A DNA stretch of 43,650 nt, taken from NCBI GenBank assembly GCA_902826795.1, contig CADEGD010000032.1, forward strand, positions 1 through 43,650, in the 5' to 3' direction. Source of the stretch: an uncultured Acidobacteriota bacterium. GTDB lineage: Bacteria > Acidobacteriota > Blastocatellia > Pyrinomonadales > Pyrinomonadaceae. Shown here one piece after another: positions 24,579 through 33,188 of the stretch (positions within the stretch are counted from its first letter, which is position 1; each line of letters starts with the position of its first letter). The notes below the pieces were generated by a model. The model worked only from the letters and a program-made list of their open reading frames with translations. It was not told the origin of the DNA and made no database searches. The translations under genes and the position numbers were made by a program.

Positions 24579-25049
24579 TCACTTACCCTGCTTGCAAGTT
24601 GCCGGATCGATCGGCTTCGCCTCCCACTCGTGCGAGTAGGTCGCACACTTGCCCATTATGCATCCGGTACCATCAACCAACATCGTTCCGTCCGGCCTGA
24701 TCTCATAGGGGCCAGATCCAGTCGCATTGAACGGACCAGAGTAAGTGTATTCGCCGCTCGTTGGCGACTTCGGCGTGAACTCGAATTTGAGCGTGCCCTC
24801 CACCGTAAAAGGCTTGGTGATGTCGCAAACGTCGCCTTCCTGCAGCGCGTCATCAATGTTGCCTTTAATGCGATATGACTTCATTGCTCCTGCTGGCGGC
24901 GCAATCTGCGGCGTTGAAGTAGCGGCTGGCGAGGGTGTCTGAGCAGGATCAGGGCGTGATGACCCGCGGAGCGAATCGGGCCGGCATCCGCATCCGATGA
25001 TGAATGCTAACGATGCGAGAGTGATCGACGCGGTGACGATGTTATTCAT
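24579..25049 (-). CDS. Small lipoprotein of unknown function
   Basis: The 156-residue protein begins with a hydrophobic lipoprotein signal and a probable lipidated cysteine 20 (FIIGC). A Ser/Pro/Thr-rich linker follows to about residue 55. The folded part (about 56-156) is beta-rich, with TFVEGTLKFEF-like strands, repeated Gly/Thr/Ser turns and five cysteines, so one or two disulfides are likely. I do not recognise a domain. The ATG at 25049 lacks a clear ribosome binding site. It lies downstream of the metallothionein gene on the same strand with 102 bp between. Confidence 0.78.
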   Translation of the reverse strand: MNNIVTASITLASLAFIIGCGCRPDSLRGSSRPDPAQTPSPAATSTPQIAPPAGAMKSYRIKGNIDDALQEGDVCDITKPFTVEGTLKFEFTPKSPTSGEYTYSGPFNATGSGPYEIRPDGTMLVDGTGCIMGKCATYSHEWEAKPIDPATCKQGK

Positions 25050-25151
25050 GATAAAAGGATGAACATGCCACTACGCGAAACCGGGTGTCAGTCAGGCTCA
25101 AACAAAATGCGACGGCCGAGACCTTCTCATCCGAACGTCAGTTGACTGACT

Positions 25152-25298
25152 TTATGCCCCACAGTGCGGATGACCGCAGTCGCACTTGATCTCTGTCATA
25201 TCCTGATCGACCGCGTCCTTGCAATGGTCGCTGCAATATTCCGAGTCCGCCTGCGCGGCACAAACGCACAACTCATGCTTACATTTTTCGTTTGCCAT
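25152..25298 (-). CDS. Small metallothionein-like protein (48 aa)
   Basis: This 48-residue protein has seven cysteines and four histidines. The pattern is C6, C11, C13, then YC22SDHC26, then C39DC41GHPHC46. It resembles the cyanobacterial SmtA and pseudomonad BmtA group of bacterial metallothioneins, which bind zinc, cadmium or copper through thiols with some histidine. The start is set by a perfect GGAGG site at 8 nt before the ATG at 25298; longer readings that begin upstream have no such site. It is shorter than most bacterial metallothioneins. No metal sensor gene of the ArsR/SmtB kind is next to it, so its control is unknown. Confidence 0.88.
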   Translation of the reverse strand: MANEKCKHELCVCAAQADSEYCSDHCKDAVDQDMTEIKCDCGHPHCGA

Positions 25299-25465
25299 GA
25301 TTTGACCTCCTAGTCTGTTTTGACGGAGCCGAAGGTATCCGTAGGGATATCGTCCTTTTCTCCGCTTTGATGGCTGGCGGCAAGACTCGTGCCTGATTCG
25401 AGAGGCGGAATTACTGGACACTGGCGGGCGGGACGCCAACCGCTCGAGTCGGCGTTGTTTCGGTC

Positions 25466-25538
25466 AAAAAAGGATCCGTGTATTTCGCGGTCTCTAGGAG
25501 TTGGCAGCAACCTAACCACTAAATTGCGAAATACACGG
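25466..25538 (-). terminator. Terminator-like hairpin after the EF-G-like gene
   Basis: A perfect 13-bp inverted repeat, CCGTGTATTTCGC (25476-25488) and GCGAAATACACGG (25526-25538), has a 37-nt loop. Read on the minus strand it is followed by ATCC and T6 (25471-25466). A shorter hairpin, ACGGC/GCCGT, lies nearer the gene's stop codon. Confidence 0.5.
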
Positions 25539-25576
25539 AAGTTGGTGTAAACGGCTAAAGCCGTCACGGTTACAAT

Positions 25577-27691
25577 TTATTCGTCGTCGTCGTGAGCACG
25601 GACGCGTCCGGCGGCTACGGCTTCGTCGATGACCTTTTGAGCCAGATTATGCGGCAGCGGGTCGTAATGCGAAAACTGCATGTGGTACGAGCCTCGTGCC
25701 TGGGTCACCGAATTAAGCTTCGATTGATAGTCTAACATTTCTGAGAGCGGAACCTTAGCTTTTATTACTTGTTGTTTTCCGCGCATGTCCATTCCAGCCA
25801 CGCGGCCGCGGCGGGAGTTGAGATCGCCCATGATATCGCCACTAACTTCCTGAGGAGTAAAGACTTCCACGTCCATGATCGGTTCGAGAAGCGTCGGCTT
25901 AGCCTTCTCCATCGCGGCTCTGTATGCTTTTCGTCCAGCCGCTCGGAAGGAATGTTCATCGGAATCGACCGTGTGGTAGCTGCCATCGATCAGCGTCACG
26001 CGAAAATCTACCATCGGATAACCGGCTATATATCCTGATTGAGCGGCCTCAAGAATGCCTTTTTCAACGGCCGGACGAAAATTTTGCGGGATCGAACCGC
26101 CAAAGATCTTATCGACCCATTCGAAGCCGGCTCCGCGTTCCAAAGGTTCGAATATCGCCTTGCAGTCGCCGAACTGGCCGCGTCCGCCGGACTGCTTCTT
26201 GTGGCGCCCCTGAACCTCGATCTGCTGTGTAATCGTTTCCTTATACGGCACCTTCGGCGGATGCAACGCGACCTCTACGTGATAGCGTTTATTGAGTTTA
26301 TCGACGACGGTCTCGATGTGGAGTTGACCGGAACCTGACAATATAAACTCTTTCGTCTGGGCGTCGCGGTCGAAATGCAGAGACGGATCTTCTTCGAGGA
26401 TCTTGTGCAGGGCGACTGAGATCTTTTCTTCGTCCGCACGCGATTTCGGCTCGATGGCGAAAGCAATCGCGGCCTCGGGATACTCGACTTTCGGATATAC
26501 GATCGGCTTGGCTTTGTCGGAAAGCGTATCGCCTGTTTGCGTATCCTTAAGTTTGACTACGGCAATGATATCGCCGGTTTGAGCTTCGTTGACCTTATCC
26601 AGCGTTTTGCCGTTTATTACGTGCAATGCCCCAAGACGCTCGGCGGAGTCGCGAGATGAATTATAAACCGTCGCGTCGGCCGCGACCTTGCCGGAAACCA
26701 CTTTCATCACATTGATGCGGCCGGCGAATGGGTCGGCGATCGTGCGGAAAACGTATGCCGAGAAAGGCTCGTCGTTGCTGTATTTACGGGTTAAGCGGTC
26801 GCCGGTCAGATCGGAGTCACCGAATCCGTACTCGGCTTCGTGTGTTGCCGGATTCGGCGCGAATTCGACGATGTGGTCGAGCAGGATCTGAAGACCGACG
26901 AGCGTGTTGGAAGAAACGGCGTAAACGGGGCACAGCTTACTGTTAGCAATAGCCTTTGCGAGGTTGGGGTAAATGTCTTCCTCGGGAAGCGTTCCATCGG
27001 CGAAGTATTTCTCCATCAATGCGTCGTCAGATTCGGCGACGATCTCGATCAGCCGTTCGCGGGTTCGGTCGAAGATGTCCTTGCCTTCGGATGGGATCGG
27101 AATAACCTTTGCCTTTCCGTTTTCGTCGAACTCGTAGGCTTTTTGATGCACCACATCTACAACGCCTTTGAAACTTCCTTCTTTACCTATCGGCAGGGTA
27201 AACGGCACGATGGAGCGGGCGAAACTGGAGGTCGCGGTTTCGAGAGCGTGGCCAAAGTCGGCGTGTTCCTTGTCGATCTTGTTGATCACCATGAAACGCG
27301 GCAGCAGAAATTCGTTAGCATACTGCCAAGTCTTTTCGGTTTGAACCTCGATACCGTGAACGCCGTCAACGACGACGACGGCGCAGTCAGCGGCTCGTAA
27401 AGCGGGGCGCGCGTGCGAGACGAACGCAGCGTAGCCCGGCGTATCTATAAGATTGATCTTTGCGTCCTGATATTCGAGGTGGGCGAAGTTGTTGTTAAGC
27501 GTGACCTTTCGTTCGATGGAATCTTCGTCGTAGTCGGTGATCGTCGATCCTTCGTCTACTTTTCCCCAGCGCGGCGTGGCTCCGGCTACGTACGCTAGCG
27601 ACGCGGTGAGCTGGGTTTTACCCGCGTCGCCGTGTCCAATGACAGCCAGATTCCTGAGATTCTCAGTGCTAAATGCTTTCATCTTCGGCAA
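25577..27691 (-). CDS. EF-G-like translational GTPase (second EF-G paralogue)
   Basis: The 704-residue protein has all five EF-G domains. The G1 motif is GHGDAGKT (residues 19-26), G3 is DTPGY and G4 is NKID. The usual switch I motif RGITI is replaced by IERKVTLNNN, and G1 lacks the usual HIDAGKT form, which marks the EF-G-like (EF-G2) subfamily rather than the housekeeping factor. Domains III-V include RGQFGDCKA, GYPMVDFRVTLIDGSYH and MGDLNSRRGRV, with KQSGGRGQFGD as a familiar marker. The C-terminus is acidic. The standard EF-G is in the str operon 14 kb away. The role of the paralogue in ribosome recycling or stress cannot be read here. Confidence 0.93.
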   Translation of the reverse strand: MPKMKAFSTENLRNLAVIGHGDAGKTQLTASLAYVAGATPRWGKVDEGSTITDYDEDSIERKVTLNNNFAHLEYQDAKINLIDTPGYAAFVSHARPALRAADCAVVVVDGVHGIEVQTEKTWQYANEFLLPRFMVINKIDKEHADFGHALETATSSFARSIVPFTLPIGKEGSFKGVVDVVHQKAYEFDENGKAKVIPIPSEGKDIFDRTRERLIEIVAESDDALMEKYFADGTLPEEDIYPNLAKAIANSKLCPVYAVSSNTLVGLQILLDHIVEFAPNPATHEAEYGFGDSDLTGDRLTRKYSNDEPFSAYVFRTIADPFAGRINVMKVVSGKVAADATVYNSSRDSAERLGALHVINGKTLDKVNEAQTGDIIAVVKLKDTQTGDTLSDKAKPIVYPKVEYPEAAIAFAIEPKSRADEEKISVALHKILEEDPSLHFDRDAQTKEFILSGSGQLHIETVVDKLNKRYHVEVALHPPKVPYKETITQQIEVQGRHKKQSGGRGQFGDCKAIFEPLERGAGFEWVDKIFGGSIPQNFRPAVEKGILEAAQSGYIAGYPMVDFRVTLIDGSYHTVDSDEHSFRAAGRKAYRAAMEKAKPTLLEPIMDVEVFTPQEVSGDIMGDLNSRRGRVAGMDMRGKQQVIKAKVPLSEMLDYQSKLNSVTQARGSYHMQFSHYDPLPHNLAQKVIDEAVAAGRVRAHDDDE

Positions 27692-28033
27692 GAAACTCCT
27701 TTTTATGGATTTCCAGCCTCGGGTTCAGGCCTTGAGGTCGGCAATGCGGCCCGATTCAGCATGTCGGATCGGCGGCCTGAGACTCGAATGGTTGGTAACT
27801 TCTTAATGTAGAGGAAAAGTTAACATCTTGGCAAGGACTAATTAGGGAAAGGCCTCAGGGGAGTGAAACCGGTTGATTTTTGTGGAAATCGGTGTGAATA
27901 TTAGGGCGTTCACTTGCCAGGTCGGGTCGTTTGAATGCAAAAGTTCAAGCCGAGAAACGTCAGCAGTCAGTTGCCGCATCGAACCGGCAGGTTCCCACCT
28001 GTTTGTTCACCGCGGAATATTTTGAGGAAGAAG
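27692..28033. other. Divergent spacer between EF-G-like and TPR genes
   Basis: These 342 bp hold the divergent promoters. On the + strand TTGATT and AATATT (about 27872-27901) are 18 bp apart and are a weak promoter candidate. A small hairpin CAGGT/ACCTG lies near 27990-28003. The in-frame codons from 27935 to 28033 precede the signal peptide and are not counted as coding. Confidence 0.4.
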
Positions 28034-29884
28034 ATGACTACCAAGAACGTAATTGCGAGGGCTCTTTTCGCGAATCTACTGATCTTTGCGATATTGCTGT
28101 CCACCATGCCTGTCTCGGCTCAGGGAGATCTGATACCGATCAGCGACGTAACCGGCGGCTCGGGCATATTTATATTGCGTGGCGGAGCAAAAGGCCCGCC
28201 GAGGCGTGTGCTTCCGAGCCGTGCGAGCCGTTCTAAGGCCCAGCGAATAGAGACCGCACGTAAGGTCACGAGGCAATATACGACGCTTGCGAAGGTGGCT
28301 CCTCGCCGTACACGTACTGAGGCGGTCACTCCGGACGATGCGAGGCTGAAGAACGTCGGCCGCATGGATAAGCTCGAGGCGTCCAAGCTGTTCGCCGGCG
28401 TAGGTGAATATCATCTGGACCGCGACAACTATAACGAAGCGATAAACTTTTTCCGCGAAGCGCTAACTTTGAACGCCAGCAATACCGTCGCTCAGACTGG
28501 TTTGAGCGAGGCTTTGGCGTTGAAGGGAAATGAACTTCTGGTAAAGGACAGTTTCCCGGTTGCCCGCACGTTCTTTGAAGAAGCGCTGAAATACAATCCG
28601 CAGAACGCCCCGGCCTACTACGGCCTTGCAGAAGTCTTGACCGAAATGGGCAAAGACGATGAGGCCGCGAAGAACTACGAAGAGGCTCTTGCAAAAGATA
28701 AGGCCTTGTCTGAGATCTACACTCCGCTCGGCGCTCTATATTTCCAGAAAGGCGAGATCGCGAAGGCCGACCAATATCTGACGCAGGCGGTTGCCGCTTC
28801 GGCAAACGATCCGCAGGCCCATTACTATCTCGGTTTGGTACGTTATACCCAAAACCGCAATGACGAAGCTCTCGCGCTATTCCGTAAGTCGGCGACTCTC
28901 GATTCGTCGAACCCCGAGGTTGCTTTCTACACAGGCTCAACCCTGCTAAGGCAGGACAAAAATGCGGATGCCGTCACAGAGTTCACAAAGGCCACGACTC
29001 TGAGGCCGAATTATTTTGAAGCTTGGATGGGGCTGGGCGAGGCTCAGTATGAACAGGGCAACTTTGCCGAGGCCGTCAAGGCTTACGATAAGGCGACAAA
29101 GCTGAGAAATACTAACTACGAGGCGTTCAATAACCTCGCCGATTCTTATCGTCAGTTAACGCCGCCCAATTACAATCAGGCGGAATCAAACTATGGCCTC
29201 GCGGCGATGTTCATTCAGCGCCAGCCAACTTTCAACAAGGAAGACGCTGCAGATATGTATTCGAAGGCAGCTTTCTCAATCGCAAAGCAGTGTGAGATCA
29301 ATATAAAGCAGGCGAAAGCATGCCGGTGGGATCAAGCCGTCAAATATCTTGAAGAGGCTGACAAGCTAAGCACGTCAGGCGTAGACGCGGCTAATCTGGG
29401 ATGGGCTTATTACAACGCGGCCCGGGCGGACATCTTCAATGGCAACGCCGCTGCGGCACGTCCGAAACTGGAAAAAGCGAAGGTCGCTCTACAGCGGGTT
29501 GCGAATAGCAATTCGAACTTTGTTGCCGGCCCGATGCTCAATCTTGGCATGGCCCTCACTGATCTCGGTGAATATCCGGCGGCGATCGACGTGTTGAACA
29601 AGGTCGTCAAGAAGGAGCCGAAGTGGGCGTTCGCATTGAATGAGCTCGGAATCGCTTATCGCGGTGCGGGCAACTTCAAGGAAGCCGCAAAGCAGTTCAA
29701 GCTTGCGACCGATAAGGACAAGTCGTTTGCCCAGGCTTATTACAACCTTGGGGAGGCGTACTTCAAGGACGGAAACATTGGCGAGGCGAAAAAGGTCATG
29801 GACCAGCTTCGTAAGATGGGAGCCGCCAACTTAGCCGCAAAGCTCGATGTAACTACGAACGGAAGGCTTAGGCAGGGAAGCTAA
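28034..29884 (+). CDS. Exported TPR-repeat protein A
   Basis: The start is set at ATG 28034, where GAGGAAG precedes a clear signal peptide (ending VSAQ, about residues 1-30); an upstream ATG at 27935 would bury that signal. The mature protein (616 codons in all) begins GDLIPISDVTGGSGIFILRG, a motif shared with TPR protein B, then a basic stretch rich in Arg and Lys. From about residue 95 to the end it is built of tandem TPR units of about 34 residues with the usual Gly/Ala/Tyr positions, for example AYYGLAEVLTEMGKDDEAAKNYEEAL. It should serve as a protein-binding scaffold in the periplasm or outer membrane. No enzymatic domain is visible. It is followed by a terminator and murB. Confidence 0.88.
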   Translation: MTTKNVIARALFANLLIFAILLSTMPVSAQGDLIPISDVTGGSGIFILRGGAKGPPRRVLPSRASRSKAQRIETARKVTRQYTTLAKVAPRRTRTEAVTPDDARLKNVGRMDKLEASKLFAGVGEYHLDRDNYNEAINFFREALTLNASNTVAQTGLSEALALKGNELLVKDSFPVARTFFEEALKYNPQNAPAYYGLAEVLTEMGKDDEAAKNYEEALAKDKALSEIYTPLGALYFQKGEIAKADQYLTQAVAASANDPQAHYYLGLVRYTQNRNDEALALFRKSATLDSSNPEVAFYTGSTLLRQDKNADAVTEFTKATTLRPNYFEAWMGLGEAQYEQGNFAEAVKAYDKATKLRNTNYEAFNNLADSYRQLTPPNYNQAESNYGLAAMFIQRQPTFNKEDAADMYSKAAFSIAKQCEINIKQAKACRWDQAVKYLEEADKLSTSGVDAANLGWAYYNAARADIFNGNAAAARPKLEKAKVALQRVANSNSNFVAGPMLNLGMALTDLGEYPAAIDVLNKVVKKEPKWAFALNELGIAYRGAGNFKEAAKQFKLATDKDKSFAQAYYNLGEAYFKDGNIGEAKKVMDQLRKMGAANLAAKLDVTTNGRLRQGS

Positions 29885-29904
29885 CCTCGGTCCTTTTGAA
29901 CATG

Positions 29905-29945
29905 ACGAGAGTTTGGAAGAAATTCCGGCTCTCGTTATTCTTTTG
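29905..29945 (+). terminator. Terminator after TPR protein A
   Basis: ACGAGAG (29905-29911) pairs with CTCTCGT (29929-29935) and is followed by TATTCTTTT. It lies just before the murB ATG at 29955, and this supports that start over a TTG at 29913 that would place the hairpin inside the gene. Confidence 0.6.
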
Positions 29946-29954
29946 TCAGCCGAG

Positions 29955-30986
29955 ATGGAAATTCTTGAAAACATTCCGCTTGCACCGTTCACGACGCTCG
30001 GCGTCGGTGGGCCGGCGAGGCATTTCGCCCGGGCGCGGTCGGTCGAGGACGTTTTACATCTTTTTTCTACCGCGCAAGATTCAGAAGAGGTTTTTATCCT
30101 CGGCGGTGGAAGCAATTTGTTGATATCCGATGCCGGATTCAACGGTCTTGTAATAAAGCTCGAAATCGGCGGCGTTGGATTTCAGAATTACGACGATCAC
30201 ACTTTAGTAGAAGTGGGAGCCGGCGAAGACTGGGACGGCTCGGTAGCAGCCTGCGTTGAGCGAGATCTAGCGGGCGTTGAATGTCTTAGCGGCATCCCGG
30301 GAACGGTCGGGGGCACGCCCGTGCAGAACGTCGGAGCTTATGGGCAGGAAGTGTCCGAGTCAATAGTTTCAGTGCGGTGTTACGACCGTCGGGAGCGAAA
30401 GTTGGTCGAGCTTTCCGCCTTAGAATGCGGCTTTGCTTATCGAACTAGCATCTTCAACACGGACGAGCGTGACCGATATGTCGTTCTCTCGGTGCTTTAT
30501 CGGCTCATTCGAAATGGGCCTCCAAAGATCGCCTACAAAGATCTTCAGGAAAGATTTGACGGACGCGAGCCGACGCTTGCGGAGACTCGTGCGGCCGTGA
30601 TCGCGATACGTCGCGAAAAGTCGATGGTCATCGACGCGGCAGATCCGAACTCGCGCAGTGCGGGCTCGTTTTTCAAAAATCCGATAGTAAAAACAAGCGT
30701 TGCCGATTTGATCGCCGAGGAGATGGAAATAGATCGCGTTCCGCATTTTCCCGCCGATGAAGGTAAGGTAAAGATCCCGGCAGCGTGGCTGATCGAGCGT
30801 GCGGGATTCGAAAAGGGCCTCGTTTTAGGGAACGCGGGGATCTCGCGAAACCATTCGCTTGCGATAATCAACCGCGGTGGAGCGTCGGCGAGTGAGATCG
30901 TCGCCCTCAAAGATCTGATCCAGAAAACCGTATTCGACAAGTTTGGTATTTCTCTTCAGCCTGAACCTATCCTGCTCGGGTTTTAG
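29955..30986 (+). CDS. murB: UDP-N-acetylenolpyruvoylglucosamine reductase (MurB)
   Basis: MurB makes UDP-N-acetylmuramate in peptidoglycan synthesis with FAD and NADPH. From ATG 29955 the protein has 343 residues, the size of the E. coli-type enzyme. The FAD-binding segment has ILGGGSNLLISDAGFNGLVI (about 51-70) and GIPGTVGGTPVQNVGAYGQE (about 116-135). The catalytic site shows YRTSIF, as in type I MurB, and the serine motif SAGSFFKNP (about 232-240). The end reads QPEPILLGF, with the third catalytic residue, the glutamate. A TTG at 29913 extends the frame by 14 codons but crosses the terminator hairpin. The ribosome binding site is weak. No other cell wall genes adjoin; both neighbours are TPR proteins. 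Confidence 0.95.
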   Translation: MEILENIPLAPFTTLGVGGPARHFARARSVEDVLHLFSTAQDSEEVFILGGGSNLLISDAGFNGLVIKLEIGGVGFQNYDDHTLVEVGAGEDWDGSVAACVERDLAGVECLSGIPGTVGGTPVQNVGAYGQEVSESIVSVRCYDRRERKLVELSALECGFAYRTSIFNTDERDRYVVLSVLYRLIRNGPPKIAYKDLQERFDGREPTLAETRAAVIAIRREKSMVIDAADPNSRSAGSFFKNPIVKTSVADLIAEEMEIDRVPHFPADEGKVKIPAAWLIERAGFEKGLVLGNAGISRNHSLAIINRGGASASEIVALKDLIQKTVFDKFGISLQPEPILLGF

Positions 30987-31002
30987 CCGATCCGGCAAAA
31001 AG

Positions 31003-31068
31003 TTCCGCGTATTACGTCAAGTTACGTTATAATTCGGGTTCTTCCCGTCGGCGTTGACCTACGCCGAC
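31003..31068 (+). promoter_or_regulatory. Candidate promoter and leader hairpin of TPR protein B
   Basis: A perfect TATAAT (31028-31033) lies about 58 bp before the gene, but the -35 is weak (TTCCGC at 31003-31008, 19-bp gap). After it, GTCGGCGT (31047-31054) pairs with ACGCCGAC (31061-31068) in the leader. No T run follows, so it is not a terminator. Confidence 0.4.
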
Positions 31069-31091
31069 CCCGCAAGTCAACGAGGTTAGAT

Positions 31092-32924
31092 ATGTCATCC
31101 AAGATCCGCACTTTTGCATCATTTTTACTCATTCTCTCTATTCTCAGTACAGGTTTCGTGCTTGACGTCAGAGCCAATGACCTCGTTCCGACCGACGACC
31201 TTTCGGGTGGAGCGAGCGTTTTCGTGTTTCGGGGATCGAGAAAACAGCCGCAGGAACGTGGAGCTGTGAGGTCATTTTCAAGCGGCGGAGCGGCTGTGAC
31301 TTCGCGGCGGGAGCGGGTGAAGAATCAGATCGCGTCGGCTCGAAAGAGAAAGGCTGACGCGGCGAAAGCACGGGCGATTGCCCTGGCGAAAGCTCGAGCA
31401 AGGGAGCGAAATCGTAAACTTCGTTTGTCCAACACGCTTGCGGGAACGGCTGAAAAGCAGCTTGCTGACGGAAATATTGCAGGGGCGACGGTAAATTTCC
31501 GCGAGTCCTTGAAAGCAAATCCCAATAATGTCGATGCAAAGCTCGGCCTTAGCGAAGCCCTTACCGCGACAGGCATCATGATGGCGGGCGATGCCCAGAA
31601 TGACGCGGCCATCCCATACTTTGAAGAAGCCGTAAAGCTTGACGCTAAGAACGAGAGTGCGTACGCGAAGCTTGGCGAGATCCATGACGCGAAAGGCCGA
31701 AATTCGCAGGCGATCGAGTTTTATGAGAAAGCCCTGAAAGCTGATCCAACGTTCAATTCGGTTTACCTGCCGCTTGGGCTTGCATACGCGCAGGAGGGTA
31801 AAGCGGTCGAGGCAGAAGCTTATCTTGGTAAGGCAAAGGCTGCCGGTTTTGACAGTCCGGAAGCTCAAAACGCCCGCATAATCATCTTGTCGAAGCAGGG
31901 GCGCGATGCGGAAGCTCTCGCGATGATCGATGCGATGCTTCAGGGCGAGCCTCAGAATGCGTCCGCCTATTACCAGCGGGCCGCGATATTGAACAAACAA
32001 AATCAGACTGATCGGGCGGTTGCGTCGTACAACCAAGCGGTAAAGATCGATCCGAATCTCGCGGCGGCTTGGTTTGATCTCGGCGTGATCTTCTACAACC
32101 AGGAGAAGTACGGCGACGCTCTACCGGCGTACCAGAACGTCGTAAGGATCGAGCCGGAGAACTATCAGGCTCAAGCGAACCTGGCAAGCACGTTCCGGCA
32201 GCTAGAGCGGTTTGCGGAGGCGAATGCGGCGTACAAAGCTGCTGAACCGGGTAACAAGACGAACGCAACCTTGTATAGCGAATGGGGATACTGCCTCGGA
32301 AAGACGAACGAATGGGATAAGTCGGTAGTTAAACTCAATACCGCCCGCGAGTTAAGCCCGAACGCCGTGGATAACAACAATGCGGGCTGGGGCTACTACA
32401 ACGCGGCACGATACGACCGGGCGAATAACCGGGAAACCGAATCGAACGCAAAACTAGAGCTTGGAAAAGCGTATCTGGAAACAGCAGTACAACAAGATCC
32501 TCAACTTGACGCGGCTCACTTGAATCTCGGTGCGACGAAGAACTCGATGGGGGATCATGAAGGCGCGGTTACATCCTTGAATACTGCCCTTACACTTCAT
32601 CGCGATTGGGTGATCGCCATCAACCAGCTCGGTCTCGCTTATCGAGGAAACAACGACCTGAACAACGCGCTCGCTCAGTTTCAGCGTGTTTCTGCTCTTG
32701 ATGCCAACAACGCGTTCGGGCTGCTGAATTTGAGCGAGGTTTACCACCTGACCGGAAACAAGAAAGAGGCGAAGAGAGTTCAGGACAGGCTGAGGAAAAT
32801 AAATCCGGCGCTGGCGAATCAGTTGAACAACTTCTTCAGCGGCAAGGCTGCCGTAGACGAGGCTAAGCGAAAGATCGGCAACAAAGTACCGAGGGTTCCT
32901 GGAATTCCTAGATTTCCGTATTAA
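31092..32924 (+). CDS. Exported TPR-repeat protein B, paralogue of protein A
   Basis: The 610-residue protein has a signal peptide (about 1-29) and a GAGG site before ATG 31092. Its mature start NDLVPTDDLSGGASVFVFRG matches the start of TPR protein A at 11 of 20 positions, with more conservative changes. A long basic Ala/Arg/Lys stretch (about residues 65-115) follows. The rest is tandem TPR units to about residue 580, in a pattern like ESAYAKLGEIHDAKGRNSQA. The C-terminus is basic with Pro and Gly. Gene order and similarity suggest an old duplication split by murB. A scaffold role in the periplasm is inferred. It is followed by strong hairpins. Confidence 0.9.
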   Translation: MSSKIRTFASFLLILSILSTGFVLDVRANDLVPTDDLSGGASVFVFRGSRKQPQERGAVRSFSSGGAAVTSRRERVKNQIASARKRKADAAKARAIALAKARARERNRKLRLSNTLAGTAEKQLADGNIAGATVNFRESLKANPNNVDAKLGLSEALTATGIMMAGDAQNDAAIPYFEEAVKLDAKNESAYAKLGEIHDAKGRNSQAIEFYEKALKADPTFNSVYLPLGLAYAQEGKAVEAEAYLGKAKAAGFDSPEAQNARIIILSKQGRDAEALAMIDAMLQGEPQNASAYYQRAAILNKQNQTDRAVASYNQAVKIDPNLAAAWFDLGVIFYNQEKYGDALPAYQNVVRIEPENYQAQANLASTFRQLERFAEANAAYKAAEPGNKTNATLYSEWGYCLGKTNEWDKSVVKLNTARELSPNAVDNNNAGWGYYNAARYDRANNRETESNAKLELGKAYLETAVQQDPQLDAAHLNLGATKNSMGDHEGAVTSLNTALTLHRDWVIAINQLGLAYRGNNDLNNALAQFQRVSALDANNAFGLLNLSEVYHLTGNKKEAKRVQDRLRKINPALANQLNNFFSGKAAVDEAKRKIGNKVPRVPGIPRFPY

Positions 32925-32938
32925 TGGTTAGAACAAAA

Positions 32939-32972
32939 AGATCCGAGCCAGAGTTGGGGCCGGCTCGGATCT
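32939..32972 (-). terminator. 11-bp hairpin with T run on the minus strand
   Basis: AGATCCGAGCC (32939-32949) pairs perfectly with GGCTCGGATCT (32962-32972). Only the minus strand has a following T run, and no minus-strand gene ends here; on the + strand it may add to the terminator at 33029-33074. Confidence 0.45.
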
Positions 32973-33028
32973 AGCGGCCTGGCATTTTGGGGCTTCGCCG
33001 GACCGAACAGATTTTCGATTGCTCTTTG

Positions 33029-33074
33029 AAGTAAGACGCGGCGAGCGTTAATTCACGCCGCGTCTTACTTTTTA
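33029..33074 (+). terminator. Strong terminator of TPR protein B
   Basis: AAGTAAGACGCGGCG (33029-33043) pairs perfectly with CGCCGCGTCTTACTT (33056-33070), 15 bp, followed by TTTA. Confidence 0.88.
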
Positions 33075-33188
33075 TTGAGGGCCATGCCGGAAATCTTGCA
33101 TAAAAATTTTCGCACTTACGCCTAAGTTGAGTTTCCTAATAGACTATGTGATGCTTTGCGTGAAGTTTTCGGCATTACACCCACAGCA

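Noticed and set aside
27935..28033. 33-codon extension of TPR protein A
   Set aside because: It would bury a clear signal peptide that begins at 28034 behind a GAGGAAG site.
29913..29954. TTG start for murB
   Set aside because: It would place the terminator hairpin of the TPR gene inside murB, and the ATG at 29955 gives the normal MurB length.
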